Assembly (NCBI GenBank): GCA_958296075.1
Contig: CATQHW010000001.1
Coordinates: 849,752-913,751, forward strand
Length of the DNA stretch: 64,000 nt
From: an uncultured Spirochaetia bacterium
Lineage (GTDB): Bacteria > Spirochaetota > Spirochaetia > SZUA-6 > Bin103
Reading direction: 5' to 3'
In this document: in pieces, positions 25,843-35,278 of the stretch
Layout: every line of letters starts with the position of its first letter
How positions within the stretch are numbered: the stretch's first letter is position 1
Translations under genes and position numbers: made by a program
Notes under the pieces: model-generated
Seen by the model: the letters and a program-made list of their open reading frames with translations, nothing else
The model's database searches: none
What the model was told of the DNA's origin: nothing

Positions 25843-27839
25843 GGCGCCGGCGTCACCTTGTAGGGGACGTACGGCGGCATCCAGTGGAAGTCGATACGGT
25901 CGTGTCGCACCCGGTAGTGCCAGTGGGCCGGTAGCGCGGCGTCGTGCTCCTCGGGGCCATCCCGGGTCAACATGACGATCCGCAACGGCTTTCCGTGCCA
26001 CGCCCTCGGCAGGACGAAGCTCTGCCGGTCGCCGACCGGCGAGTAGAGGTACAAGGCGCCGCGCAACGGGATGCACCGTGTGTCGTTGTCCTTGGCGATC
26101 ACCATGTCACCTCGCGCCACGGTCATGGTGTGCCGGGAGGTGATATCGACGACGGTGCCGTCGTCGTATTCGATGTGGACGTCGTCCGGCCAAGTCCCGC
26201 GGCACACCACCATCTCGCGCTGCAGGAAGTAGAGATAGAGCAGCGAACCCAGGAAGATCCGGTCGATCATGCCGCGGAAATCTTCGAGGTAGCTGACTTC
26301 GAACTCCCGCCGCTCATACGCGAAGTCGACGTGAATGTTCGAGCCGAGACCGTAGTCGCGTGCGTACAGCTCGCCGAAGTGGCGACCGGGACCGCCGCCG
26401 ACCATCTTTCGATGCAGCATCTGCCGGCCGATGAGGCCGCAGTCGTAGTGGAACCACCCGGAGAACAGCAGCGTCCCATCGATCGGCATGCCGTTCGTCC
26501 CTTCGGTGGTGAGGGTGATGCCCTTGTCCTTGAGCCATTCCGCCATGGGCAGCAGTCCGCAGTAGAGTTCTTCCAGCTCGCCGATGCCGTCGAAGTCACG
26601 GCCGACCGTGTTGCAGACACGGGTGTTGTCGACGTGCAGGGTCCTGGTCACGGGCACCGCGCGCAGCATCGCTTCCATGCGCCGCCGGAAGTGGCCCAAC
26701 TCCCAGTCCAGCGTGTGCACCACGCCGCACGGTTGGCCGCCGTCGCTGGGATCCCAGTCCATGGCGGTCATGTACTCCGGGTCCCAGTCGGGGCTGTCCG
26801 GATAGGCGTCGTCGATGTTGACGTGATAGCTGACGGTCGTGCCGTAGCGGGCGCACTCGTCGATGGCCCGCAGCAGACGCTGCGCGCCGCCGGGACGCGG
26901 ATTCACCCGGTCCATCGACGGGTAGCCGTCATCGTGGCCCTGAAATTGCCAGCCGACCAGATAGATGAGCTGAGGGATGCCGTCGGCAACGTTGTGGAGC
27001 GCGCGGACGATCTCCATCATCTGCGGGTAGGTGGTGAACACCTGGTCGTCCTTGATGGTCAGGAACATCTTGTAGGAGATCGTCGAGCGGTAGAGATCGT
27101 CGGCGTCCGGCAGGGTACGATTGACCCAGAGCGCCCAGTCGCTCCAGTCGATGATGCCGTCGTCGTTGTAGTCGCCGAGAAACACCACCTGCACGTCGAG
27201 CGGCCACATCGTGCGCGAGCGCACCCGGTACCGGTAGTCGTTGAGGGCGACCGTGTAGCCGCCGGCGCCGTTGGCATGGCGTTCCGGCAGCAGGGGGAAG
27301 CTGCTGTGCACGAAGGCGCACAGCCGGTCCGGGTGGTAGAGGCAGCCGCGCATCACGTCACACGCGGCCTCATCGCCGCCTACCGATCCGAACTGCTCGC
27401 GCCACCATTTCTTGCCGTTGTCGCTGGGCTCGGACACCGAGATACGGGCGTACCGGTACTCCCGGTCACTCATCTGCAGCAGCGGCGACCCGCCGAAGCC
27501 GAGCGTCGCGAGCGGCCCCTCGATGCCGTCGATACGCAGCCGCAGGCAGTCCGCCTGCAGGTCGAACCGGTAGTCGAACGAGATGTCGCCGTACGTGACG
27601 TGGAACGCCGCGGAGGTGGCCGTTGCGGAATGATCGAGGGCCAGATCGTTCCACGCGACCGCGGCGCCGTTGATCGTCAACGGCGTCCGCCGCGGGTCGC
27701 CGAGCAGCGTCTGGCCGGTGGCGAGGTGGGTGTACGACGCGACGAGCGGAATCCCGTCGTGGAGTTGCACGCGCAGGGTCTCGTTCTCAAGGAGCAGGGC
27801 GTCAGGCTCCTGCCGCGCCGGGTCGGCTGTCGTCATCAT
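25833..27839 (-). CDS. GH101-like protein, copy 1 of the tandem pair
   Basis: About 668 residues from the ATG at 27839 (MMTTADPARQEP). An upstream ATG at 27890 would add an unconserved tail. The beta-sandwich domain is followed by the calcium loop DYNDDGIIDWSDWALWVNR and then GWQFQGHDDGYPSMD, TVSYHVNIDDAYPDS, TRTLHVDNTRVCN and GITLTTEGTNGMP. These align in order with the GH101 signatures G-W-Q-x-E-G-H-D, V-H-x-N-x-x-E-A-Y-P, the nucleophile V-D and the acid/base E-W-G. GH101 enzymes release Gal-GalNAc from mucin-type O-glycans; the exact specificity here is unproven. It is very similar to 27909-29849. Confidence 0.65.
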   Translation of the reverse strand: MMTTADPARQEPDALLLENETLRVQLHDGIPLVASYTHLATGQTLLGDPRRTPLTINGAAVAWNDLALDHSATATSAAFHVTYGDISFDYRFDLQADCLRLRIDGIEGPLATLGFGGSPLLQMSDREYRYARISVSEPSDNGKKWWREQFGSVGGDEAACDVMRGCLYHPDRLCAFVHSSFPLLPERHANGAGGYTVALNDYRYRVRSRTMWPLDVQVVFLGDYNDDGIIDWSDWALWVNRTLPDADDLYRSTISYKMFLTIKDDQVFTTYPQMMEIVRALHNVADGIPQLIYLVGWQFQGHDDGYPSMDRVNPRPGGAQRLLRAIDECARYGTTVSYHVNIDDAYPDSPDWDPEYMTAMDWDPSDGGQPCGVVHTLDWELGHFRRRMEAMLRAVPVTRTLHVDNTRVCNTVGRDFDGIGELEELYCGLLPMAEWLKDKGITLTTEGTNGMPIDGTLLFSGWFHYDCGLIGRQMLHRKMVGGGPGRHFGELYARDYGLGSNIHVDFAYERREFEVSYLEDFRGMIDRIFLGSLLYLYFLQREMVVCRGTWPDDVHIEYDDGTVVDITSRHTMTVARGDMVIAKDNDTRCIPLRGALYLYSPVGDRQSFVLPRAWHGKPLRIVMLTRDGPEEHDAALPAHWHYRVRHDRIDFHWMPPYVPYKVTPAPQA

Positions 27840-29950
27840 CGGCGGATTGGAACACGATGGCCGCTCGATGGGCAACGCGGCGGCGGACACGGTGTTGGGG
27901 AATCCGGTTCAACCAGCCAGCGTCACCTTGTAGGGCACGTACGTCGCCATCCAATGGAAGTCGATGCGGTCGTGTTTCACCCGGTAGTGCGAGTCGGCCG
28001 GTAGCGCGACATCATGCTCTTCGGGGCCGTCCCTCGACAGCATGACGATCCGCAACGGCTTGCCGTGCCATTCGCTCGGCAGGACGAAGCTCTGCCGGTC
28101 GCCGACCGGAGAATAGATGTACAGGGCGTCGCCCAACGGGATGCACCGCGTGTCGTTGTCCTTGGCGATCACCATGTCGCCGCGCACGACGGTCATGGTG
28201 TGCCGGGAGGTGATGTCGACGACGGTGCCGTCGTCGTATTCGATGTGGACGTCGTCCGGCCAAGTCCCGCGGCACACCACCATCTCGCGCTCCAGGAAGT
28301 AGAGATAGAGCAGCGAGCCCAGATAGATCCGGTCGATCATGCCGCGGAAGTCCTCAAGATAGCTGACCACGACATCCCGGCGCGCATACGCGAAGTCGAC
28401 GTGGATGTTCGAGCCGAGCCCGTAGTCGCGCGCGTACAGCTCGCCGAAGTGGCGGCCGGGGCCGCCGCCGACCATCTTCCGGTGCAGCATCTGCCGGCCG
28501 ATGAGGCCGCAGTCGTAGTGGAACCACCCGGAGAACAGCAGCGTCCCGTCGATCGGCATGCCGTTCGTCCCTTCGGTGGTGAGGGTGATGCCCTTGTCCT
28601 TGAGCCACTCCGCCATGGGCAGCAGCCCGCAGTAGAGCTCTTCCAGCTCGCCAATGCCGTCGAAGTCGCGGCCGAGCGTGTTGCAGATGCGGATGTTGTC
28701 GACGTGCAGGGTCCTGGCAACGGGCACCATGCGCATCATCGCTTCCATGCGCCGCCGGAAGTGTCCGAGCTCCCAGTCCAGCGCGTGCACGACGCCGCAG
28801 GGTTTGCCGCTCTCGCTGGACATGTACGCCGGGTCCCATTCGGGGCTGTCGGGATAGGCGTCGTCGATGTTGACGTGATAGCTGACGGTCGTGTCGTAGT
28901 GGCGTTCGCACTCGTCGATGGCGCGCAGCAGGCGGTGCCTGCCGCCGGGTCGGGGATTGACCTGGTGCATCGACGGGTAGCCGTCGTCGTGGCCCTGGTT
29001 CTGCCAGCCGACCAGGTAGATGAGCTGCGGGATGCCGTCGGCGACGTTGTGGATGGCGCGCACGATCTCCATCATCTGCGGGTAGGTGGTGAACACCTGG
29101 TCGTTCTTGAGCGTCAGGAAGATCTTGTAGGAGATGGTCGAGCGGTACAGCTCGTCGGCGTCCGGCAGGGTGCGGTTGACCCAGAGCGCCCAGTCGCTCC
29201 AGTCGATGACGCCGTCGCCGTTGTAGTCCGCGAGGAACACCACCTTCACGTCGAGCGGCCACATCGTGCGCGAGCGCACCCGGTACCGGTAGTCGTTGAG
29301 GGCGACCGTGTAGCCGCCGGCGCCGTTGGCATGGCGCTCCGGCAGCAGGGGGAAGTTGCCGTGCACGAAGGCGCACAGCCGGTCCGGGTGGTAGACGCAG
29401 CCGCGCATCACGTCGCACGCGGCGTCGTCGCCGCCGACCGAGCCGAAGTCCTCGCGCCACCACTTCTTGCCGATGTCGCTGGGCTCGAACGAGATACGGG
29501 CGTACCGGTACTCGCGGTCACGCACCTGCAGCAGCGGCGAGCCGCCGAAGCCGAGCGTCGCGAGCGGCCCCTCGATGCCGTCGATGCGCAGCCGCAGGCA
29601 GTCCGCCTGCAGGTCGAACCGGTAGTCGAACGAGATGTCGCCATACGTGACGTGGAACGTCGCCGACGTGGCCGTTGCCGAATGATCGAGGGCCAACTCG
29701 CTCCAATCGACCGCGGCGCCGTTGATCGTCAGGGGCGTGTGGTGCGGGTCGCCGAGCAGCGTCTGGCCGGTAGCGAGGTGGGTGTACGACGCGACGACCG
29801 GAATTCCGTCGTGGAGTTGCACGCGCAGGATGTCGTTCTCAAGCAGCATGGGGTCAGGCTCCTGCCGCGCCGGACTTGCGGGATGTTGTTCTCACCGGGG
29901 AATTGGAGCACGATGGCCGCTTGAGGGGCAACGCGTCGGTGACGGAGCGG
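25855..29950. repeat. Tandem duplication of about 2 kb carrying the GH101-like gene
   Basis: The block 25.86-27.90 kb repeats at 27.93-29.95 kb in the same orientation. Identity is high through the coding part. It continues past the starts: AACACGATGGCCGCTCGATG at 27851 matches the AGCACGATGGCCGCTTGAGG region at about 29907. Differences are mostly third-codon changes plus a few indels. Confidence 0.75.
27909..29849 (-). CDS. GH101-like protein, copy 2 of the tandem pair
   Basis: 646 residues. The ATG at 29849 follows AGGAG by ten bases. The domain order and motifs match copy 1: sandwich, DYNGDGVIDWSDWALWVNR, GWQNQGHDDGYPSMH, TVSYHVNIDDAYPDS, TLHVDNIRICN, TTEGTNGMPID. Long DNA stretches are identical or nearly so, and the similarity extends into the flanking non-coding sequence, so this is a recent tandem duplication. 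It is divergent from the GH32-like gene at 29876. Both copies lack signal peptides, which suggests action on imported glycopeptides or leaderless export. Confidence 0.65.
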   Translation of the reverse strand: MLLENDILRVQLHDGIPVVASYTHLATGQTLLGDPHHTPLTINGAAVDWSELALDHSATATSATFHVTYGDISFDYRFDLQADCLRLRIDGIEGPLATLGFGGSPLLQVRDREYRYARISFEPSDIGKKWWREDFGSVGGDDAACDVMRGCVYHPDRLCAFVHGNFPLLPERHANGAGGYTVALNDYRYRVRSRTMWPLDVKVVFLADYNGDGVIDWSDWALWVNRTLPDADELYRSTISYKIFLTLKNDQVFTTYPQMMEIVRAIHNVADGIPQLIYLVGWQNQGHDDGYPSMHQVNPRPGGRHRLLRAIDECERHYDTTVSYHVNIDDAYPDSPEWDPAYMSSESGKPCGVVHALDWELGHFRRRMEAMMRMVPVARTLHVDNIRICNTLGRDFDGIGELEELYCGLLPMAEWLKDKGITLTTEGTNGMPIDGTLLFSGWFHYDCGLIGRQMLHRKMVGGGPGRHFGELYARDYGLGSNIHVDFAYARRDVVVSYLEDFRGMIDRIYLGSLLYLYFLEREMVVCRGTWPDDVHIEYDDGTVVDITSRHTMTVVRGDMVIAKDNDTRCIPLGDALYIYSPVGDRQSFVLPSEWHGKPLRIVMLSRDGPEEHDVALPADSHYRVKHDRIDFHWMATYVPYKVTLAG

Positions 29951-31486
29951 TTGACAGCGTACCGCCGTACCGTGGCCGCGTTGCGCCGCGAGGTGCGGGC
30001 CGACCCGTGGTACCCGCGCTACCACTTGGCGGCGCCGTTCGGCTCCGCCGGGGACACCCACCCCATCCACGTCGGCGGCCGCTATCACCTGACCTACCAG
30101 CACAGCTACGCGCCGGACTTCCGGGCCATGCACGGCCCCTGCCAGTGGGGTCACGTGGCCAGCGCCGACCTGGTGACCTGGACGCACTTCCCGCCGGCGC
30201 TCACCTCCCCGGAGCACGGCGTCGCCGCGGACCGCCACCTCTGGTCTGGCAGCCTGATCGCGCACGAAGGCAAGGTGTACGCCTTCTACACGATCGAGAA
30301 CCGGGACGTGTACCTGGCGGTCAGCGACGGAGAAGACCTGCAAGGCTTTCGGGCGTATCACGCCAACCCCGTTGCCACCCTCCCTCCTGACCACGACGAC
30401 CTCGGCATCCCCTATGACGCGGAGCGCGCCGACGAACACCTGATGGGCATGCGGGACCCGTGGGTGTGGCGCGACCGCGACGGCTTCTGCATGGCAATCG
30501 GCTCCGGCCGCCGGCGCAAGCGCGGCGGACTGGTGTTGCTCTACGAGTCGTCCGACCTCTACGCGTGGCGCTACCGCGGCATTCTCTGGTCCGCCGCCGA
30601 TCCGGAGCGGGAGGGCATCTACTTCGAATGCCCCTGCGTGGTGCCCCTCGACGACGGCCGGCACCTGCTCAGCAACGTCAACCACCGCCAGTACATGGTC
30701 GGGACGATCCAGGACGGGCGGTTCATCGAGGAGCAACGGGATTTCGCCGATCACGGCCACAACTTCCTGGTCTCGGTGCTGACCCGGGACGACGCGGGTC
30801 GACTGTTCATGTGGGGCTGGATCCCGGACAAGCAACGGCGCACGCGCGACCCGGACATCCGCTGGGCCGGGGTGTTCACGGTGCCGCGCGAGTTCATCCC
30901 CAACCGCGAGGGAATGTTCGACGTCGTGCCCGCCCGCGAGATCGCCGCGCTCCGCCGCAACCACCGCCGGTGGACCGAGCGCACGTTCACCGTCGGCGAG
31001 GTCTGCGAGCTCGGCATCCTGGGCCCATCCGTGGAGATCGCCCTGGCCGTGGACCCGGGGGCGCCGGACGACGTCGAATACCGCGACTTCTCCTGCGGGC
31101 TGCGCATCGCCGACGGCCCGTTCGCCTGTGAGGTGACCTACTCCACCGCCGACGGACAGCTCCGCATGCTCACGCCGGACAACGAGTACACCGCGCCGGT
31201 AGGGCTTCCGGCCGGCGCGGAGGTGCGGCTGCGCGTGTTCGTGGACGCGTCGGTGCTGGAGGTGTTCGCCGGGGACGGCGTGCCGATGGCCAACCGCATC
31301 TATCCGCCGGACCCGGCGCGGCTGGCGTATCACTTCTTCGTGCGCGGCGCGCCCATCGACTCCAAGCACGTGGTGACGCTGCGGCACCTGGACGTCTGGG
31401 ATCTGGACGGCATCGACAGCGGCGAGGATCGGTTCACCGAACGGATCACGCCGACCGCCCACTACGTGCGCAAGGGGCGTGACTGA
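29876..31486 (+). CDS. GH32-family glycosidase (second copy type)
   Basis: 536 residues if started at the TTG at 29876; GTG at 29939 is also possible. Propeller motifs are GDTHPIHVGGRYHLTYQHS (first Asp), MRDPWVWRDRDG (RDP motif) and GIYFECPCVVPLDDGRH (EC motif Glu). A GH32C-like sandwich follows (VGLPAGAEVRLRVFVDASVLEVF, with the characteristic F-V-D-x-S-V-L-E-x-F). It is shorter than the other GH32 protein and lacks its N-terminal domain. It is four bases upstream of the permease gene, so enzyme and transporter share a transcript. No signal peptide. Confidence 0.86.
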   Translation: MRDVVLTGELEHDGRLRGNASVTERLTAYRRTVAALRREVRADPWYPRYHLAAPFGSAGDTHPIHVGGRYHLTYQHSYAPDFRAMHGPCQWGHVASADLVTWTHFPPALTSPEHGVAADRHLWSGSLIAHEGKVYAFYTIENRDVYLAVSDGEDLQGFRAYHANPVATLPPDHDDLGIPYDAERADEHLMGMRDPWVWRDRDGFCMAIGSGRRRKRGGLVLLYESSDLYAWRYRGILWSAADPEREGIYFECPCVVPLDDGRHLLSNVNHRQYMVGTIQDGRFIEEQRDFADHGHNFLVSVLTRDDAGRLFMWGWIPDKQRRTRDPDIRWAGVFTVPREFIPNREGMFDVVPAREIAALRRNHRRWTERTFTVGEVCELGILGPSVEIALAVDPGAPDDVEYRDFSCGLRIADGPFACEVTYSTADGQLRMLTPDNEYTAPVGLPAGAEVRLRVFVDASVLEVFAGDGVPMANRIYPPDPARLAYHFFVRGAPIDSKHVVTLRHLDVWDLDGIDSGEDRFTERITPTAHYVRKGRD

Positions 31487-31490
31487 ACCC

Positions 31491-32441
31491 ATGGCGGACA
31501 GAACGGGAATCGACCGCACCGCGCCGATCGCGACCGTACCGTTGGTGCGGCGGTTCAGGGGGCAGCTCCAGTTGCAGCTCATGACCCTGCCGGGGCTGCT
31601 GTTCCTGGCGATCTTCGCCTATCTGCCGATGATCAGCCTGATCATCGCCTTTCAGGACTTCAAGATCCTGCAAGGCTACTTCGGCAGCCAGTTCGTGGGA
31701 CTGAAGCACTTCGCCTGGGCGCTCACCGATCCCGAGTTCTATCCCGCGTTCAGGAACACCGCGCTGCTCAGCCTCTACGGACTGGTGATCGGCTTTCCGG
31801 TGCCCATCATGCTGGCCCTGCTGATCAACGAGATCCCCCACACCGGATTCCGGCGGGTGGTGCAGACGACCAGCTACCTGCCGCACTTCATCTCCTACGT
31901 GGTCACCGCCGCCCTGTTCATCCTGCTGCTCGACCGCCGCGGCATCGTCAACGACGTGCTGCTTGCCGTCGGCCTGATCGACGAACCGGTGCTGCTCTGG
32001 ACGAAGCCCGAGTACTGGCGGCTGCTGGCGACGCTGGTGAACGTCTGGAAGGGCATGGGCTGGAGCGCCATCCTCTACCTGGCGGCGATCGCCGGCATCG
32101 ACGAGCAGCTCTACGAGGCGGCGATCATCGACGGCGCGGGACGGCTGCGGCGCGCCTGGCGGATCACCCTGCCGAACATGACCGGCATCATCGCCGTGCT
32201 GCTGATCCTGAACATGGGAGGGCTGGTGCGCGCCAGCCTGGACACGTCGTACCTGCTCGGCAACCTCTTTACGCGCGAGACCTCGTACGTGCTTGAGTAC
32301 TATACCCTGGAGATGGGGCTGGAGCTCGGCCGCTACTCGTTCGCCACCGCCATCGGCCTGATGCAGTCGCTGCTGGCGATGATCCTGGTGGTCATCACCA
32401 ACTGGCTGTCGGGCCGCCTCACCGGCAGGAGCCTGTTCTGA
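31491..32441 (+). CDS. LplB-type sugar ABC permease
   Basis: 316 residues from the ATG at 31491; a GTG at 31479 is less likely. It has six predicted membrane segments. The binding-protein-dependent transport loop is EAAIIDGAGRLRRAWRITLPNM (E-A-A-x-x-D-G-A-x(9)-I-x-L-P), and the N terminus is PGLLFLAIFAYLPMISLIIAFQDF, as in LplB/UgpA-like CUT1 permeases of the group that also uses YtcP. It is the first permease of a heterodimer with the next gene. The ATPase is absent here, as is common when a shared MsmX-type ATPase is used. Confidence 0.93.
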   Translation: MADRTGIDRTAPIATVPLVRRFRGQLQLQLMTLPGLLFLAIFAYLPMISLIIAFQDFKILQGYFGSQFVGLKHFAWALTDPEFYPAFRNTALLSLYGLVIGFPVPIMLALLINEIPHTGFRRVVQTTSYLPHFISYVVTAALFILLLDRRGIVNDVLLAVGLIDEPVLLWTKPEYWRLLATLVNVWKGMGWSAILYLAAIAGIDEQLYEAAIIDGAGRLRRAWRITLPNMTGIIAVLLILNMGGLVRASLDTSYLLGNLFTRETSYVLEYYTLEMGLELGRYSFATAIGLMQSLLAMILVVITNWLSGRLTGRSLF

Positions 32442-33361
32442 TGGCGCTCGCGCGCATGGCCCTGTCGAGGGACGATCGCGTCACCAACTCGGTCGTGGTC
32501 GTGGTCGCCCTGGTCGTCCTCGCGGTCACCCTCTACCCCTTCTACTACGTCATCCTGCTCTCGCTCAACGAAGGGATCGACTCGGCGAAGGGTGGCCTGT
32601 TCCTGTTCCCGCGCCGCCCGACGCTGACCAACTATCGCGTGGTGCTGGGCGATCCCCTCATCGGCACCGCGTTCCTGGTGACCATCCTGCGCACGGCGGT
32701 GGGCACGGTAGCCGCGGTGTTCTTCACGGCCATGGTCGCCTACGGGCTCTCCAAGAAGCAGCTCGTCTTTCGCAAGACCTACTCGATGATCGGCCTGATC
32801 ACGCTCTACTTCTCGGGCGGACTGATCCCGACCTATCTCCTGTATCGCGCGCTGGGCATGCTCAACACGTTCTGGGTCTACGTCATCCCCAGCCTGTTCG
32901 TCTACTATCACGCCCTCCTGTTCATGGCATTCTTCCGGGAGCTGCCCCAGTCCCTGGAGGACTCGGCGAAGGTCGACGGCGCCGGCGACTTCCGCATCTT
33001 CGTCCGCATCGTGCTGCCGCTGTCCAGTCCGGTGCTGGCGACGATCGCCCTGTTCGTCGGCGTGTTCCACTGGAACGACTGGTTCGCATCGGCGTACTTC
33101 GTGTTCAACCAGAAGCTGTGGACGGTGCCGACGATCCTGATCAAGACCATGTCCAGCCTGGAAGCGTTCTACAAGGTGGCCTCCGCGCAGGCGCAGAGCA
33201 TCCGCCCCGGCATGGAGATGGTCACCTCCGAGATGCTGGTGACCATGGAATCGATGAAGTACGCCACGATCGTGGTCACCGTGTTTCCGATCACCATCGC
33301 GTACCCGTTCCTGCAGCGTTACTTCGTGAAGGGACTGCTGGTCGGCCACATCAAGGCGTAA
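32441..33361 (+). CDS. YtcP-type sugar ABC permease
   Basis: 306 residues. The start overlaps the previous stop by one base (TGATG). The membrane segment VVVVVALVVLAVTLYPFYYV opens the protein. The EAA-type loop is EDSAKVDGAGDFRIFVRIVLPL, and the end is PITIAYPFLQRYFVKGLLVGHIKA, closely following YtcP/CarB-like permeases of the LplB partner family. It works with the protein at 31491 and probably the binding protein at 35279. Its stop overlaps the convergent beta-helix gene by 11 bases. Confidence 0.93.
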   Translation: MALARMALSRDDRVTNSVVVVVALVVLAVTLYPFYYVILLSLNEGIDSAKGGLFLFPRRPTLTNYRVVLGDPLIGTAFLVTILRTAVGTVAAVFFTAMVAYGLSKKQLVFRKTYSMIGLITLYFSGGLIPTYLLYRALGMLNTFWVYVIPSLFVYYHALLFMAFFRELPQSLEDSAKVDGAGDFRIFVRIVLPLSSPVLATIALFVGVFHWNDWFASAYFVFNQKLWTVPTILIKTMSSLEAFYKVASAQAQSIRPGMEMVTSEMLVTMESMKYATIVVTVFPITIAYPFLQRYFVKGLLVGHIKA

Positions 33362-35135
33362 CCCGCACGCCGGTCACGGTTCCGGGGTCCCATTCCACCG
33401 TGCGCTCCGCCTGATACGGAGACGGCTGCCAGTCGTTGCCCTGGAAGGTCACCCGGCTGGACAGCTCCACCCAGATGGAGCCACGCTCGGGATTGTTGCT
33501 CGCACGCGGGGTGGGATTGCTGAACGTGTTGGCGCGCACCATCACGTCCCGCGCGGAGCTGACGATCATGGCTCGGCGCGGGTAGTCCACGAAGCGGTTG
33601 TCCTCGAAGGTGAGGTCTCTGAAGATCGGGTAGGCGGTGCGATAGAGGGACCCCGAATCGCCGATCGTGCTGGTGGGGTTGGCAGAGCCCTGAGGCTTGA
33701 TCGGCACGCCTGCGGGCAGGAACGCGCTGACGTACACCACGCCCTTGCCCCAGTCGTTGACGTCGCAGGTGTGGAACGTGTTGTCGCGGACGATCAGGTC
33801 CTCGACGCCTGAGCCTTCCGACCACGTGCCGGAGCTGGCGCCGGTCTCGATCTGCACCGCCGCGCCCTGGTTCCGGTAGAACCGGTTGCCTTCCATCAGG
33901 CCGTGGCAGGCTTGCAGGAGGACGCCGCGCGCGCGGTTCTCATGGAAGTGATTGCCGCTGATCAGGTAGTGGGAGCTGTCGTAGCGGCGGTTGAACAGAA
34001 TGGTCTGCGGGTCCAGGTCCGCCGGCAGCACGTCGGCGAAGGCCAGCTTGCACTCGTCGTCCGGCAGGTAGCGGACGTCGGTGACCCGGCTCGCGAACCC
34101 GGTGGGCGACAGATCCGGACGACGAAACTCGACCGGATCGCCCGCCTGAAGAGGCCGTTCATCCTCCCGGACGTTGCGCGCGATCAGCGTCTGGCGCCGC
34201 ACGTCGCGGACGCCCATCGAGATGTTGTCGTGGACGTTCAGGCAGTCGTCGCCGTGGAAGCTGAAGTCGCAGCCTTCGAGCCTGAAGAACCCGCGGCTCT
34301 GGGCGAGGTGCATGCCATCCGACGTGGTGGTAATGCGGCGGGTGGCGTCCGGCCGCAGGGCGATCCTGCAGCTCACCGCCTCCCAGTTGCCGGTATCCCC
34401 GCGCACGATGAAGCCGGCGCCGGGCGCCGAGTGGACGGTGATCCGTTGCAACGACAGGTGCCGGCAATCGCTGATCGTGAACGCCGGCGAGTCGTGCAGG
34501 AAGTGCCGGACCAAGTACACCGATCCCGGCTGGAACAACATCTCGGACAGCCCGGCCGGATCGAGGTGGCAGCGCAGCACGTTGGACCCCACCTTGCGCA
34601 CGCGGGTGAACCCGCGCCCGTACTCCTTGCCGCCTTCGCACCCGGGCGTGAGCCGCTGCGGGTCCAGCGCATTCATGGTGGCGAAGGTCATGCCGGCGTC
34701 GACGTCGTCGTGCTCGGTGAACTCGAACTCGATCCAGCCGCGGTCCGGGGCGACGGCACGCACGTGCGCGACGCTGGCAAGCGGCGCCGTGCCCCAGTCC
34801 CAGTCGACCACCAGATCGCGCAGCACGACGCGCCGGCAGTCGGCGAGGTGGAGGAAGTCCTCGTCCCTGCTGAAGATCAGCTCGGCCCCGTTGCCCTCGA
34901 ACGTGAAGTCCTCCAGGCCCCGCAGGCAGAGGGGACGCGCCGTTGCGAAGCGGTACACTCCCGGCGGGACGCTCAGCGTGGAGATACCCCGGTCGCGGCT
35001 GTCATCGAGCGCCTTCTGGAAGGCGCCGTAGTTGTCGCCGGCGGCAGGATCGGCGCCGAAGTCCCGGACCGACGCCCGCTTCGGCTGAAGCGGGGCGGGC
35101 GCGGTCACGACGATGTTCAGTTCCTCTGCTCGCAT
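33351..35135 (-). CDS. Right-handed beta-helix protein, GH110-like
   Basis: 594 residues from the ATG at 35135; the next in-frame ATG upstream lies inside the terminator hairpin. The N-terminal PKRASVRDFGADPAAGDN is the usual pectate-lyase/GH28-type entry. Later turns include DGMHLAQSRGFFRLEGCDF and FHGDDCLNVHDNIS, whose D-G, G-D-D and N-V-H residues resemble the active-site turns of GH110 alpha-1,3-galactosidases. The C-terminal turns (NHFHENRARGVLLQACHG) are parallel beta-helix repeats. No signal peptide. The neighbourhood of GH101-like genes supports a host-glycan role. The specific family is a suggestion. Confidence 0.7.
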   Translation of the reverse strand: MRAEELNIVVTAPAPLQPKRASVRDFGADPAAGDNYGAFQKALDDSRDRGISTLSVPPGVYRFATARPLCLRGLEDFTFEGNGAELIFSRDEDFLHLADCRRVVLRDLVVDWDWGTAPLASVAHVRAVAPDRGWIEFEFTEHDDVDAGMTFATMNALDPQRLTPGCEGGKEYGRGFTRVRKVGSNVLRCHLDPAGLSEMLFQPGSVYLVRHFLHDSPAFTISDCRHLSLQRITVHSAPGAGFIVRGDTGNWEAVSCRIALRPDATRRITTTSDGMHLAQSRGFFRLEGCDFSFHGDDCLNVHDNISMGVRDVRRQTLIARNVREDERPLQAGDPVEFRRPDLSPTGFASRVTDVRYLPDDECKLAFADVLPADLDPQTILFNRRYDSSHYLISGNHFHENRARGVLLQACHGLMEGNRFYRNQGAAVQIETGASSGTWSEGSGVEDLIVRDNTFHTCDVNDWGKGVVYVSAFLPAGVPIKPQGSANPTSTIGDSGSLYRTAYPIFRDLTFEDNRFVDYPRRAMIVSSARDVMVRANTFSNPTPRASNNPERGSIWVELSSRVTFQGNDWQPSPYQAERTVEWDPGTVTGVRVTP

Positions 35136-35177
35136 TCCTCTCTCACCCTGGGCGTCGATCGATGCGCTCCCAAAAAG

Positions 35178-35214
35178 TGAGGACACGCCGGCTGCTCGTG
35201 CCGGCGTGTCCTCA
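35178..35214 (-). terminator. Strong intrinsic terminator after the binding-protein gene
   Basis: A perfect 15-base stem (TGAGGACACGCCGGC at 35178-35192 and its complement at 35200-35214) encloses a 7-base loop. Read on the minus strand it is followed by CTTTTT, a textbook rho-independent terminator 64 bases after the stop of the solute-binding protein gene. Confidence 0.92.
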
Positions 35215-35278
35215 TCGACGCACGGAGCGTCGCTGATCGTAACGAGTCGTCGCGCCCCCCGACGGGGCGCGACATCTG

